Shown here: positions 1 through 10,303 of the stretch, piece after piece | Position numbering within the stretch: position 1 is the first letter of the stretch | How the letters are laid out: every line of letters starts with the position of its first letter | DNA from: Flavobacterium sp. | GTDB lineage: Bacteria > Bacteroidota > Bacteroidia > Flavobacteriales > Flavobacteriaceae | DNA length: 64,000 nt | Assembly (NCBI GenBank): GCA_023251135.1 | Contig: JAHEZJ010000001.1 | Span: forward strand, 95,047-159,046 | Direction: 5' to 3' | The notes under the pieces: generated by a model | Told to the model about the DNA's origin: nothing | Databases searched by the model: none | What the model saw: the letters and a program-made list of their open reading frames with translations, nothing else | Position numbers and translations under genes: made by a program

Positions 1-1
1 T

Positions 2-205
2 TTTGAGACTGCTTCAAAAGGGTACACTTTGGTGAATTTAGGTTTTGGCGGAACAGTAAAATTAGGCAAACATGCTTTTGATGTTAACCTGAACGGAAAC
101 AATTTATTTGATAAAAAATACATTGCGCACCTATCCAGACTAAAAACGGACGGTATTCCGAATATCGGACGAAATATTGTACTTGGAGTTAACTTCAATC
201 TGTAA
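2..205 (+). CDS. TonB-dependent receptor, C-terminal end (partial)
   Basis: An open frame enters from the left edge and stops at 203-205. The 67 visible residues include NLFDKKYIAH and end in LGVNFNL. The NLFDKKY motif and a terminal amphipathic strand are typical of the last beta strands of TonB-dependent outer-membrane receptors. The substrate cannot be inferred from this fragment. A strong terminator follows directly. Confidence 0.75.
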   Translation, partial: FETASKGYTLVNLGFGGTVKLGKHAFDVNLNGNNLFDKKYIAHLSRLKTDGIPNIGRNIVLGVNFNL

Positions 206-210
206 CATTT

Positions 211-291
211 TTAAACCCTATGCGACCTATAGCTTAAATCAGTTAAATCCTGACTAAGTAAGCTTATATACCGCATAGGGTTTAACTTTTT
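211..291 (+). terminator. Rho-independent terminator after the receptor gene
   Basis: A perfect 14-bp inverted repeat (TTAAACCCTATGCG at 211-224 with its complement at 272-285) encloses a long loop and is followed by CTTTTT. It lies just after the receptor stop codon. Confidence 0.7.
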
Positions 292-348
292 ATCCTTATT
301 ATTTCACAACAAAAAGGCTATTTTTGCTATAACTGTTAAACACAAATT

Positions 349-2457
349 ATGAAAAAAACATTTCTTCTAATGGCAATCACAACTGCAGGGATTTCATTCG
401 GGCAAAACAAAATCCAATATCCCGAAACTAAAAAAGGCGAAACTGTTGATGTGTATTTTGACACTAAAGTAAGCGATCCATATCGTTGGCTTGAAGATGA
501 CAAATCAGCTGAAACAGGAGCTTGGGTAAAGGCTCAAAACGAGGTAACTTACGGTTATTTAGATAAAATTCCATTCCGCGACGAACTTAAGAAACGCATG
601 GAAAAATTATGGAACTACGAGAAAATCAGTGCTCCATTTGTTGAAGGAAAATTTACGTATTATTCTAAAAACAACGGACTTCAGAATCAATCTGTAGTAT
701 ATAGAAAAGGGAAAGACGGTAAAGAAGAGGTTTTCTTAGATCCGAATACTTTTTCTAAAGACGGAACAACTTCTCTAGGTGGATTAAATTTCTCTAAAGA
801 CGGCTCAAAAGCTGCTTATGCTATTTCTGAAGGAGGAAGCGACTGGAGAAAAGTAATCATCATCGATGCGATCTCTAAAAAAGTTTTAGAAGATACTTTG
901 GTGGATGTAAAATTCAGCGGCGTTTCATGGCATGGCAACAGTGGGTTTTACTACTCTAGTTACGACAAACCAAAAGGAAGCGAATTATCTGCAAAAACCG
1001 ATCAGCACAAATTGTATTTCCACAAACTGGGAACTTCTCAAAAAGAAGACAAAGTGATTTACGGAGCCGATCAAAAACGTAGATATATTGGTGGTTACGT
1101 TACTGAAGATGATAAATATCTGGTAATTTCTGCTGCCAATTCTACTTACGGAAATGAGTTATTCATTAAAGACTTAACGAAAGCGAATAGCCCGATTGTA
1201 ACTATTGTAGACAATTTTAACAGCAGCAATCAGATTATCGAGAATGAAGGAACTAAATTGTTTATCGAAACAGATTTAAACGCACCAAACACGCGTGTGG
1301 TTACCGTTGATGTAAGCAATCCGAAACCTGAAAACTGGAAAGATTTTATTAAAGAAACGAAAGACATCCTGTCTCCTTCAACAGGTGGAGGATTCTTCTT
1401 TGCCAATTACACTAAAGATGCCGTTTCGTTTGTACAACAGTACGATTACAGCGGAAAATTAATCCGTGAAATCAAACTTCCGGCAGTAGGAACTGCGGGA
1501 GGATTTGGAGGAAAAAAGGACGAGAAAACGTTATACTACAGCTTTACAAACTATACAACTCCGGGAACAATTTATTCTTTTGAACCAAAATCTGGTAAGT
1601 CAGAAGTATATCAAAAACCAAAAGTTGATTTCAAAAGCGAGGATTACGAATCAAAACAAGTATTCTATACGTCAAAAGACGGAACAAAAATCCCGATGAT
1701 TATCACGTATAAAAAAGGACTAAAATTAGACGGTAAAAACCCAACCATCCTTTATGGATATGGTGGATTCAACGTTAGCTTAACGCCAAGTTTCAGTATT
1801 GCAAATGCCGTTTGGTTAGAAAACGGAGGTGTTTATGCTGTTGCCAATTTAAGAGGTGGTGGTGAATATGGTAAAAAATGGCACGATGCCGGAACTAAAT
1901 TGCAAAAGCAAAATGTGTTTGACGACTTTATTGCTGCAGGTGAATATTTGATTGCACAAAAATACACTTCTTCTGACTTCCTTGCTATTCGCGGAGGTTC
2001 TAACGGAGGTTTGTTAGTTGGAGCAACTATGACACAACGTCCTGATTTAATGAAAGTAGCTTTACCGGCTGTTGGTGTAATGGATATGTTACGTTACCAT
2101 ACTTTTACTGCTGGTGCAGGTTGGGCTTACGATTACGGAACGTCACAGGATAACAAAGAAATGTTTGAATACCTTAAAGGATACTCTCCGGTACAAAACG
2201 TAAAAAAAGGCGTTCAGTACCCTGCAACTATGGTAACAACCGGTGATCACGATGACCGTGTAGTTCCTGCACACAGTTTTAAATTTGCTTCGGAATTGCA
2301 AGAGAAACAAACAGGAAACAATCCGGTTTTAATTCGTATTGACGTAAAAGCGGGTCACGGGGCAGGAAAATCTGTTGCTGCAACAATTCAGGAAAGCGTA
2401 GACATCCAGGCGTTTACACTTTACAATATGGGCTTTAAAGCTTTACCTAAAAAGTAA
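349..2457 (+). CDS. Prolyl oligopeptidase family serine peptidase (S9A)
   Basis: This 702-residue protein is a proline-specific endopeptidase that cleaves short peptides, probably in the periplasm. A signal peptide ([19 protein letters not shown]) is followed by the S9 N-terminal beta-propeller region (about residues 25-430) and an alpha/beta-hydrolase domain. The catalytic triad is visible: Ser551 in GGSNGG, Asp in HDDRVVP (about 635-636) and His670 in KAGHGAG. Length is normal for the family. The gene appears monocistronic, with terminators on both sides. Confidence 0.93.
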   Translation: MKKTFLLMAITTAGISFGQNKIQYPETKKGETVDVYFDTKVSDPYRWLEDDKSAETGAWVKAQNEVTYGYLDKIPFRDELKKRMEKLWNYEKISAPFVEGKFTYYSKNNGLQNQSVVYRKGKDGKEEVFLDPNTFSKDGTTSLGGLNFSKDGSKAAYAISEGGSDWRKVIIIDAISKKVLEDTLVDVKFSGVSWHGNSGFYYSSYDKPKGSELSAKTDQHKLYFHKLGTSQKEDKVIYGADQKRRYIGGYVTEDDKYLVISAANSTYGNELFIKDLTKANSPIVTIVDNFNSSNQIIENEGTKLFIETDLNAPNTRVVTVDVSNPKPENWKDFIKETKDILSPSTGGGFFFANYTKDAVSFVQQYDYSGKLIREIKLPAVGTAGGFGGKKDEKTLYYSFTNYTTPGTIYSFEPKSGKSEVYQKPKVDFKSEDYESKQVFYTSKDGTKIPMIITYKKGLKLDGKNPTILYGYGGFNVSLTPSFSIANAVWLENGGVYAVANLRGGGEYGKKWHDAGTKLQKQNVFDDFIAAGEYLIAQKYTSSDFLAIRGGSNGGLLVGATMTQRPDLMKVALPAVGVMDMLRYHTFTAGAGWAYDYGTSQDNKEMFEYLKGYSPVQNVKKGVQYPATMVTTGDHDDRVVPAHSFKFASELQEKQTGNNPVLIRIDVKAGHGAGKSVAATIQESVDIQAFTLYNMGFKALPKK

Positions 2458-2478
2458 TACTTTAAGCTAAGTTTTTTT

Positions 2479-2529
2479 AGCCACGAATTCACGAATTATT
2501 TTGTGAGTTCGTGGCTTTATTTTTTTTTG
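2479..2529 (+). terminator. Terminator after the prolyl oligopeptidase gene
   Basis: AGCCACGAA (2479-2487) pairs with TTCGTGGCT (2508-2516), with further pairing inside the arm, followed by a long T run. Confidence 0.75.
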
Positions 2530-2668
2530 CCACAGATTAAACGGATGATTATGATTTTTAATCTTTGAGAATCATCTTAATCCGTGGCTAACTTTATAAT
2601 CTGCTGAAAAAAAATCGTGTAATTCATGGCAAACTTTTTAAATTTGAAAGAACTAAAAAACTAGAAAA

Positions 2669-3661
2669 ATGAAAATTGTAAAATGGGGAATTATAGGCTG
2701 TGGTAATGTAACTGAAGTTAAAAGCGGTCCTGCTTTTCAAAAAGCTTCCAATTCGGCTTTAGTTGCTGTGATGCGCAGGGATGCAGCTCTGGCTGAAGAT
2801 TACGCCAAACGTCATAATGTCCCTAAATGGTATTCCAACGCCATCGATTTAATTAACGACCCTGAAGTTGATGCCGTTTATATTGCGACACCTCCATCAT
2901 CTCATAAAGAATATACCATTTTATGCGCCAAAGCCGGAAAACCTGTTTATGTGGAAAAACCAATGGCCTTGAATTTTGAAGAATGCAATGAAATGATCCG
3001 TGTTTGTAAAGAACACAATGTACCATTATTTGTTGCCTACTATAGAAGACGCCTTCCAAGATTCTTAAAAATAAAAGAACTAATCGACCAAAACAAAATT
3101 GGAACCGTCAGACATGTCAATTGCGTTTTATACCATTCGTTTGAAAAGCGTTATGACGATGAAATCAATTTGCCCTGGACCGTTTTACCGCACATTTCCG
3201 GTGGCGGAATATTTGTTGATTTGGCTTGCCACACTTTAGATTTTCTTGACTTTGTGTTTGGACCTATAAAATCAGTTCGCGGACATGCCAGCTCACAACT
3301 CAAAGCCTATCCGGCAGAAGATTCGGTTTCTATGTCTTTTTTATTCGAGAACGGAATTCACGGAACCGGTTTGTGGAATTTTGCCAGTTTTGAACGTTAT
3401 GACAATACCGATATTGTAGGCGATAAAGGGAAAATTTCATTCTCTACTTTCGGGAATGACCCCATTCATATTCAATATACAAATGGTGAAAAAGAAAGTA
3501 TCACAATCGAAAATCCGCTTCACATTCAACTGCCGCTTGTTGAAACCGTGGTTGCCGAAATTTTAGGCAAAGAGGATTTTTCTCCATCAAAAGGAACAAC
3601 AGCAGCAAGAACCACCTGGGTAATCGATGAAGTTTTAAAGGAATTCAGAAACTCAAAATAA
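2669..3661 (+). CDS. Gfo/Idh/MocA family NAD(P)-dependent oxidoreductase
   Basis: This 330-residue protein has an N-terminal Rossmann fold (WGIIGCGNVTE, residues 6-16) and the family EKPMA motif at about residue 96. The C-terminal alpha/beta domain carries a catalytic-type histidine in the VDLACHTLDFLDF stretch. Family members oxidise or reduce sugars, inositols or related alcohols; the substrate here cannot be told. No sugar-catabolism genes are adjacent, and the gene seems to stand alone between repeat-rich gaps. Confidence 0.88.
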   Translation: MKIVKWGIIGCGNVTEVKSGPAFQKASNSALVAVMRRDAALAEDYAKRHNVPKWYSNAIDLINDPEVDAVYIATPPSSHKEYTILCAKAGKPVYVEKPMALNFEECNEMIRVCKEHNVPLFVAYYRRRLPRFLKIKELIDQNKIGTVRHVNCVLYHSFEKRYDDEINLPWTVLPHISGGGIFVDLACHTLDFLDFVFGPIKSVRGHASSQLKAYPAEDSVSMSFLFENGIHGTGLWNFASFERYDNTDIVGDKGKISFSTFGNDPIHIQYTNGEKESITIENPLHIQLPLVETVVAEILGKEDFSPSKGTTAARTTWVIDEVLKEFRNSK

Positions 3662-3721
3662 AGGACTCGCAGCTTTGCTTCACGCAGATTTTCGCAGCTT
3701 TTTTCTTTTCAAGACAATCTT

Positions 3722-3896
3722 GTCATTTCGACGTAAGGAGAAATCACATTCGCAGCTCACCAAAGATTGGCGATTTTCTATGCACCGCACCTTGTGTCAT
3801 TTCGACGTAAGGAGAAATCACACTAGCAGCTCACCAAAGATTGGCGATTTTCCATGCGGAGTTTCTTGTGTGATTTCTCATTTCGTCGAAATGACA
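3722..3896. repeat. Intergenic repeat: two direct copies and one inverted copy
   Basis: The unit GTCATTTCGACGTAAGGAG with an AAATCACA extension occurs at 3722-3748 and 3796-3822, 74 bp apart. Each copy is followed by the same AGCTCACCAAAGATTGGCGA segment. A third copy without the spacer bases lies inverted at 3869-3896, so the group can fold into a large hairpin. It resembles REP/MITE-like palindromes. An 85-codon open frame here is an accident of the repeats. Confidence 0.7.
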
Positions 3897-3940
3897 AAAA
3901 ACAAGAGAAACGACAAGAAACAAAAGAAATAACAAGAAAC

Positions 3941-3979
3941 AAAAAAAGAGGATATTCGTAACGAATATCCTCTTTTTTT
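3941..3979. terminator. Bidirectional terminator
   Basis: A-run, GAGGATATTCGT, ACGAATATCCTC, T-run: a 12-bp near-perfect palindrome (3948-3972) flanked by A and T tracts. It can serve the oxidoreductase (+) and the barrel gene (-), which converge here. Confidence 0.8.
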
Positions 3980-4005
3980 AAAAAACTAAAAAACTTTTAT
4001 AAAAT

Positions 4006-4974
4006 TTATAGGCTGTATTTAAGACCTAAAGTCAATCCTAAACCTGAAATTCCAACGTAAGAACTTAATTCGTTCATTGGTTTAGTAGAATCGTATCCTG
4101 CTGCATTATATTCTTTATTATTAGAACTTCCGTCTAAATGATCTACATATTTAGTATGAATTGCAGAATATGAAGCCGTTCTGAAAGCAGTAGTTTCATT
4201 TAATTTATCTACACCATTTTCAGTATAAATTGTAGTTTCTTTCGTTTTTCCGTGTACAGTAAAGTTACGGTACTCTAATTCAGCGAAAGCAGAAATGTGT
4301 TTTCCTAATTTATAAGAAGTTCCTAAAGATGCCATAAATCCAAGTGTTGGATTTGGTTTAACAACATCTTTTGAGAATGCATTTGTTGAAGCAACTTGAT
4401 TAGCTCCTACAAACGTAGAATATTGTCTGTCTGTTTTAATATCTAATGTACCATGAACCGGAACAATAACTCCAACTTTAGTATACGGTTCAAAACCATG
4501 AGATTCTCCTAAAAACATTACAATTGCCGGTGCTAAATCAAATGCTTTGATTTCACCATTTGCTGTAAAACTTACATAAGTAGCTGCCGGGCTAACAGCT
4601 GGGTTATATGAAATAAGTCTGTTTGTTGTTTGAGACATTGTTTTTTCATTACTAACATAGTAGTTTGCTGACATCTCAACTCCTAAACGTGCTGAAAATC
4701 TATAACCAGCAGTAACTCCACTTCTGAAACCTTGTCCAAAAGATCCTGTAACACTTTCTCTTGATGCTAATTTATTATTTGCTAAAGTACCTGCATAAAC
4801 ATCTCTGTTTGGCAATTGACCTCCAACAACAGGAAATTCTGTCGAAGCAGTTTGATTAAAATAAGATCCTCCTAATTTAAAATACCAGCTTTCTGGTTTA
4901 TCCGCTTTTTCTGTTTGCGCCATTGTGGCCATAGAGCAAACTAATAATCCTAATAAAAATAGGTTCTTTTTCAT
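4006..4974 (-). CDS. Outer-membrane beta-barrel protein
   Basis: This 322-residue protein begins MKKNLFLLGLLVCSMATMAQ, a clear signal peptide. A series of alternating hydrophobic strands follows, ending in GLGLTLGLKYSL, typical of an OmpA/OmpW-like barrel with a terminal strand. A start 30 bases upstream exists, but it falls inside the TATGTTTG promoter box (4998-5005), so the start at 4974 is preferred. The gene is monocistronic. Function is unknown; pore, adhesin or structural roles are possible. Confidence 0.75.
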   Translation of the reverse strand: MKKNLFLLGLLVCSMATMAQTEKADKPESWYFKLGGSYFNQTASTEFPVVGGQLPNRDVYAGTLANNKLASRESVTGSFGQGFRSGVTAGYRFSARLGVEMSANYYVSNEKTMSQTTNRLISYNPAVSPAATYVSFTANGEIKAFDLAPAIVMFLGESHGFEPYTKVGVIVPVHGTLDIKTDRQYSTFVGANQVASTNAFSKDVVKPNPTLGFMASLGTSYKLGKHISAFAELEYRNFTVHGKTKETTIYTENGVDKLNETTAFRTASYSAIHTKYVDHLDGSSNNKEYNAAGYDSTKPMNELSSYVGISGLGLTLGLKYSL

Positions 4975-4997
4975 AATTTTGATTAAATTAATTTTTA

Positions 4998-5005
4998 CAA
5001 ACATA
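4998..5005 (-). promoter_or_regulatory. Bacteroidota-type -7 box for the barrel gene
   Basis: Read on the minus strand this is TATGTTTG, a match to TAnnTTTG, 23 bases before the chosen start codon. No convincing -33 TTTG is seen. It argues against the longer reading frame. Confidence 0.45.
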
Positions 5006-5151
5006 GATTATTTTAACATAATCCTGCCGTTTGCAATGTTAGACTTGGAACGAAATCGTTGTAATTTTGAGCAATATTACTAAAAAACTATTATGCATGC
5101 ATAATTTTAACTTAAAAAAAATGCATTCTTTTAAATTTTAACTGTTAAAAT

Positions 5152-8100
5152 TTAATTTAGCTTAAAATTGATCTGCATTTTTTCCAATTCCATCAATAAC
5201 TCAGTTGAGATTTTAACTTTTAACCTGCGGCTTGGCATCGTTAATTTGGTCACGACCTTTATTTCTTCGACTTCGTTTACTTCTTGAATTTTTGTTTCTT
5301 CAATACCATCTTCCCGATCATTTTCTTCTACAAAAACAGCATCTTCCGTTTCTTCAAAATCTGTTGGCGTTTCGACCTCAACCAGTCGCTTTACTTTTTC
5401 TAATTCCATGATCTCAAAAGTCACTGAATTATCGCCTTTGTTTTCACTAAACAAATGACTTAATCTATGAATAAATTCTGCCCCCAGATCTTTTATGTTC
5501 AATAACAAAATCAACTTTTTAGCAAAAGCTTCCAGAATATCCTGCAATTGTCTTATCTCGACAAACTGCATTCTTGGATCCGATTTTTTACCGGTGTCAT
5601 GATTGACCCAGCCGTCTTTTATTAATATTTTGATGAAAGCAAAATTATTCTGAATCAGGAAATGGCGGAATTTTAAATATTCTTCACCAAAAATCTTGAA
5701 CTCATAACTTTCGTCATAACCTTCTAAGTTAAATACTGCCCAGCCCTTTCCGTTTTTGGCCACACGATGCTGAACATTGTTTATGATTCCGGCAAAATTT
5801 AAATTTTTACCCACAAATTCGTTCATGCTTTTCAGAGATTCTAGCCGGTTATTGCAGAAGTATTTCATCTCGAATCTAAAATCGTCGAGCGGATGTCCTG
5901 AAATATAAATTCCAACTACTTCTTTTTCCTTTGCCAGTTTCTCCATAGTACTCCAGTCTTCACATGGTGGCACTACAGGTTCGGCAATCTGCACTTCACT
6001 GGCTTCTCCAAATAAACTTACCTGTGACGAGTTTTCGTTTTCCTGAAATTTCGATCCGTAACGCATCGCTTTTTCATAAAACGTAATTCCGTCGCCATCA
6101 TCATGAAAATACTGTGCTCTTGTTGTTCCTTCAAAGGAATCGAAACCTCCTGCCAGAGCCAGGTTTTCAATTGCTTTTTTATTAGCAGCACGCAAATCAA
6201 TACGCTTGGCCAAATCAAAAATCGATTTGTATCGTCCGTCTTTTCTGTTTTCTACAATAGTTGCAACGGCTCCGGAACCTACTCCTTTAATAGCACCCAT
6301 TCCAAAACGAACCGCGTATTCATCATTTACGGTAAATTTATAGTAGGATTCGTTTACGTCCGGCCCTAAAACCTGTAAGCCCATTCGTTTACATTCTTCC
6401 ATAAAAAACGACACTTGTTTGATATCGTTCATGTTATTCGAAAGAACTGCCGCCATATATTCTGCGGGATAATGCGCTTTTAAATAAGCGGTCTGATAAG
6501 CAATCCAGGCATAACAAGTCGAGTGCGATTTGTTGAAGGCGTAACTCGCAAAGGCCTCCCAGTCTTTCCAGATTTTCTCCAGAACTTTGGCATCATGACC
6601 TTTTTTTGCCGCCTGCTCCACAAATTTAGGCTTCATCTTGTCCAGTACGTCCTTTTGTTTCTTACCCATCGCCTTACGCAAAACGTCGGCCTCACCTTTT
6701 GTAAAGTCAGCCAGCGATTGCGACAAAAGCATTACCTGCTCTTGATAAACCGTAATTCCATAGGTTTCTCCTAAATATTCTTCACAGGCATCTAAATCGT
6801 ATTTGATTTCCTCTTCTCCATTTTTTCTTCGAACGAAAGACGGAATATACTCCAAAGGTCCCGGACGATATAGGGCATTCATCGCAATTAAATCTCCAAA
6901 AACCGTAGGTTTCAGATCCTTCATGTACTTCTGCATTCCGGGCGACTCGTATTGGAAGATTCCAACCGTTTCTCCTCTTTGGAACAGTGCATAAGTCTCC
7001 ACATCATCAATTGGGAATGTATCGGGATCCAGATCAATTCCGTTTCTATATTTTACCAGTTTAACGGTATCTTTTATCAGGGTAAGGGTCTTCAGACCCA
7101 GGAAGTCCATCTTCAGCAATCCTGCACTTTCTGCTACCGAGTTATCAAACTGGGTCACATACAAATCAGAATCTTTTGCTGTGGTAACGGGAACGAAATT
7201 CGTAATATCCGATGGCGTAATGATTACACCACAGGCGTGAATTCCGGTATTTCGCATCGATCCTTCAAGAATTTTTGCCTGTTGAATGGTTTCTCCCGCC
7301 AAATCATCTTCATTGGCAATGGCGATTAATTCTTTTACATTGTCGTATTCATCAGAACGAAGTGCTTTTTTAACTTCATCCTCGCTTTCTGAAATAAAAC
7401 GCGCTAAATTCCATTTGGAAGGCATCATTGCCGGAATCAGTTTTGCAATTCTATCGGCTTCAAACAATGGCAAATCCAGTACACGAGCCGTATCACGAAT
7501 CGCAGATTTGGTTGCCATTTTACCATAAGTAATAATTTGCGCTACCTGATTCTGACCGTATTTATTAATTACGTAGTCCATAACACGGCCACGACCCTCG
7601 TCATCAAAATCGATATCAATATCGGGCATCGATACACGATCCGGATTTAAGAAACGCTCAAAAAGCAAATCATACTTAATCGGGTCAATATTGGTAATTC
7701 CTAAACAATACGCCACCGCAGAACCGGCAGCAGATCCACGACCGGGACCAACCGAAACGTCCATATTTCTGGCTTCGGCGATGAAATCCTGAACGATCAA
7801 AAAGTAACCCGGATATCCGGAGTTCGAAATGGTCAAAAGCTCAAAATCCAAACGTTCCTGAATAGACTCTGTAATTTCGCCGTATCGTTTTTTTGCACCC
7901 ACCATAGTAAGATGGCGCAAATATTTGTTCTCCCCTCTAACACCTCCGTCGGCTTCATCTTCGGCCACCACAAATTCTTCCGGAATATCAAATTTAGGAA
8001 GCAATACATCGCGATAAAGCGAGTACCCCTCCACTTTGTCTATGATTTCCTGAATGTTAATAATTGCATCCGGCAAATCGGTAAAGAGCTTTTTCATCTC

Positions 8101-9687
8101 TTCTCCCGACTTGTAGTAGTACTCCTGATTTGGCAATCCGTAACGATATCCACGGCCACGGCCAATTGGCGTCGCTTGTTTTTCACCATCTTTTACACAC
8201 AGCAAAATGTCGTGGGCGTTGGCGTCTTCCTTATTTAAATAGTAAGTATTATTGGTGGCAATTAATTTGACATCGTGTTTTTTAGAAAATTCAATCAGTG
8301 TTTTGTTTACACGGTTTTCATCTTCCTGATTGTGACGCATCACTTCCAGATAAAAATCATCCCCAAATTGTTCTTTCCACCAAATCAAAGCTTCTTCGGC
8401 CTGGTTTTCACCAATATTCAGAATTTTACTCGGAATCTCTCCGTATAAATTCCCCGACAACACCATGATGTCTTCTTTGTATTTTTCAATAATGGTGCGG
8501 TCAATCCTCGGAACATAATAAAATCCGTTGGTAAAGGCAATCGACGACATTTTGGCCAGATTGTGATAACCGTTTTTAATTTTGGCTAATAATACAACCT
8601 GATTACCATTGTCTTTTTTACTTTTATCCAGGTGGTTCTCACAAACATTAAATTCGCAGCCCACAATCGGTTTTATCTCTGTTTCCGTAGGCTCTTCACC
8701 TGCTTCTACCAAAGCTTTGTTTTTGGCTGATGCCCCTTTATTGTGATTCATAACGGCGCTCACAAAATGAAAAGCTCCCATCATGTTTCCGGTATCGGTC
8801 ATGGCAACAGCCGGCATTCCATTTTTAGCAGTAGCCGCAACGATATTTCCAATTCCTATCGTTGATTGCAATACCGAAAACTGCGTATGATTGTGCAAAT
8901 GCGCATATTTTGCTGCTTTAAAATCTTCTCTGTCAGAATGCGAAACGGTAGGTTCTTTTCCAACAGATTCTAAAGCCTTTAACTGCTCTCTGATTTTATC
9001 CGAAGCAGCCTTTAAATTGATATGTTTTAATCCAATTAACGGAAATTCCTGTGGATTTCTGTTTTGAAATTCCTTGAAATAATCTTTAGGAACATCCAGC
9101 TCTTCTTTGGTAAAAACTTCTCTTCTGATTAATTCGAGGAAACAACGCGTAGTTGCCTCAACGTCGGCAGTTGCGTTGTGCGCTTCTGCGAAAGGTTTAT
9201 TAAAAAGAAAGCTGTGTAACTCAGTTAAGGTTGGTAACTTAAACTTACCTCCACGACCTCCCGGAAGCTGCAATAACGAAGCCGTAACCTCGGTACAGGT
9301 ATCCAGAACCGGCATCGAACTCATAGGAGAATCCACACCCATTCTGTGGAATTCGGCCCCCATAATATTAACGTCAAAACCTAAATTCTGACCCACAATA
9401 AACTTGGTTTTACTTAAAGCAATATTGAATTTTTCCAAAACCTCAGCCAGGGAGATTCCGTCGGCATCAGCCAATTCTGTCGAAATTCCGTGAATACGTT
9501 CTGCATCGTACGGAATATTAAATCCGTCAGGCTTCACCAGGTAATCCTGATGTTCTATCAGCTGCCCCATTTCGTCATGAAGCTGCCATGCGATCTGAAT
9601 ACAGCGAGGCCAGTTATCAGAATCGGTTATTGGAGCGTCCCAACGTTTTGGTAATCCAGTAGTTTCAGTATCGAATATTAAGTACAT
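5152..9687 (-). CDS. dnaE: DNA polymerase III alpha subunit with fused N-terminal 3'-5' exonuclease
   Basis: This 1511-residue replicative polymerase begins with a DnaQ-type exonuclease: DTE at residues 6-8, GFD near 103-105, and H170 with D175 in HNATADVE. A PHP domain follows (HLHNH at 263-267). The polymerase active site is PDIDIDFDD at 688-696, with the nearby GPGRGSAAGS motif. Helix-hairpin-helix and OB-fold regions lie in the C-terminal third. The E. coli protein is about 1160 residues and uses a separate epsilon subunit, so here proofreading appears built in. It stands alone. Confidence 0.95.
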   Translation of the reverse strand: MYLIFDTETTGLPKRWDAPITDSDNWPRCIQIAWQLHDEMGQLIEHQDYLVKPDGFNIPYDAERIHGISTELADADGISLAEVLEKFNIALSKTKFIVGQNLGFDVNIMGAEFHRMGVDSPMSSMPVLDTCTEVTASLLQLPGGRGGKFKLPTLTELHSFLFNKPFAEAHNATADVEATTRCFLELIRREVFTKEELDVPKDYFKEFQNRNPQEFPLIGLKHINLKAASDKIREQLKALESVGKEPTVSHSDREDFKAAKYAHLHNHTQFSVLQSTIGIGNIVAATAKNGMPAVAMTDTGNMMGAFHFVSAVMNHNKGASAKNKALVEAGEEPTETEIKPIVGCEFNVCENHLDKSKKDNGNQVVLLAKIKNGYHNLAKMSSIAFTNGFYYVPRIDRTIIEKYKEDIMVLSGNLYGEIPSKILNIGENQAEEALIWWKEQFGDDFYLEVMRHNQEDENRVNKTLIEFSKKHDVKLIATNNTYYLNKEDANAHDILLCVKDGEKQATPIGRGRGYRYGLPNQEYYYKSGEEMKKLFTDLPDAIINIQEIIDKVEGYSLYRDVLLPKFDIPEEFVVAEDEADGGVRGENKYLRHLTMVGAKKRYGEITESIQERLDFELLTISNSGYPGYFLIVQDFIAEARNMDVSVGPGRGSAAGSAVAYCLGITNIDPIKYDLLFERFLNPDRVSMPDIDIDFDDEGRGRVMDYVINKYGQNQVAQIITYGKMATKSAIRDTARVLDLPLFEADRIAKLIPAMMPSKWNLARFISESEDEVKKALRSDEYDNVKELIAIANEDDLAGETIQQAKILEGSMRNTGIHACGVIITPSDITNFVPVTTAKDSDLYVTQFDNSVAESAGLLKMDFLGLKTLTLIKDTVKLVKYRNGIDLDPDTFPIDDVETYALFQRGETVGIFQYESPGMQKYMKDLKPTVFGDLIAMNALYRPGPLEYIPSFVRRKNGEEEIKYDLDACEEYLGETYGITVYQEQVMLLSQSLADFTKGEADVLRKAMGKKQKDVLDKMKPKFVEQAAKKGHDAKVLEKIWKDWEAFASYAFNKSHSTCYAWIAYQTAYLKAHYPAEYMAAVLSNNMNDIKQVSFFMEECKRMGLQVLGPDVNESYYKFTVNDEYAVRFGMGAIKGVGSGAVATIVENRKDGRYKSIFDLAKRIDLRAANKKAIENLALAGGFDSFEGTTRAQYFHDDGDGITFYEKAMRYGSKFQENENSSQVSLFGEASEVQIAEPVVPPCEDWSTMEKLAKEKEVVGIYISGHPLDDFRFEMKYFCNNRLESLKSMNEFVGKNLNFAGIINNVQHRVAKNGKGWAVFNLEGYDESYEFKIFGEEYLKFRHFLIQNNFAFIKILIKDGWVNHDTGKKSDPRMQFVEIRQLQDILEAFAKKLILLLNIKDLGAEFIHRLSHLFSENKGDNSVTFEIMELEKVKRLVEVETPTDFEETEDAVFVEENDREDGIEETKIQEVNEVEEIKVVTKLTMPSRRLKVKISTELLMELEKMQINFKLN

Positions 9688-9700
9688 AGGTATAAAAAGA

Positions 9701-9708
9701 CAAATTTA
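9701..9708 (-). promoter_or_regulatory. Possible -7 box for dnaE
   Basis: The minus strand reads TAAATTTG, matching TAnnTTTG, 14 bases before the dnaE start. That implies a very short leader. No good -33 box is visible. Confidence 0.3.
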
Positions 9709-9853
9709 AAATTCCAAATTCTAAGTTTCGCATCTCCTAAATCACTGATTATATGAGTTATAAAAAAAGTTGAGATACAAAATTGAGGAAGTTCAAATTT
9801 AGTCTTTTTTTAGAGAAAGAATGTAGGTTTTTATCAATACCGCTCAATATTTT

Positions 9854-10273
9854 TTATTCTTTGCCTTTTACAAAAACCAGCAGCGAAATTGCCAGATACG
9901 GAATGTCTTTTAAAATAAAAAAATCGGTTACAGGAAACCCTTCAACCATTTTAAAAACGCCCGGAGTGGTCACTAAAAAACTCAGGGTCGTTACAAATAT
10001 AATCACCGACGCAAAACCGGCATAAAAACCAATTCTTCTTAAAAACAAAGAAGCCAGCAGACCAATCCCGGTCAGTACTTCAAAAATTCCGATAAGATTT
10101 GAAACCTGCTGCACCGACATTACTTTGTACATCCAGCCCATGGCAAAATGATTTTCAACCAGTTCTTTTATTGCTCCGGCTTCGACCGCCGTAAACTTAA
10201 AAAGCCCTACCCAGACTAAAATAATTACAGTTCCCACAACTCCCAGTTTGTACGCAAATTCATTTAAATTCAT
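9854..10273 (-). CDS. DUF417/YkgB-like membrane protein
   Basis: This 139-residue integral membrane protein has about four transmembrane segments: near residues 10-30, 56-75, 80-105 and 118-135. The layout and motifs (WVGLFKFTAVEA near the start, GIFEVLTGIGLL in the middle) fit the DUF417 (YkgB) family, related to DoxX. The start at 10273 (MNLNEFAYKL) is chosen over one ten codons upstream because it begins at the conserved part. Its biochemical role is unknown. Confidence 0.75.
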   Translation of the reverse strand: MNLNEFAYKLGVVGTVIILVWVGLFKFTAVEAGAIKELVENHFAMGWMYKVMSVQQVSNLIGIFEVLTGIGLLASLFLRRIGFYAGFASVIIFVTTLSFLVTTPGVFKMVEGFPVTDFFILKDIPYLAISLLVFVKGKE

Positions 10274-10303
10274 GATATTATTTTTAAAAATTAGAATAGT
10301 CAA

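Noticed and set aside
3675..3932. 85-codon plus-strand frame after the oxidoreductase gene
   Set aside because: It consists of the 74-base-period repeats and is low in information; it is not a gene.
5004..5004. Longer start for the outer-membrane barrel gene
   Set aside because: The upstream ATG lies inside the TATGTTTG promoter box and would place ten polar codons before a perfect signal peptide.
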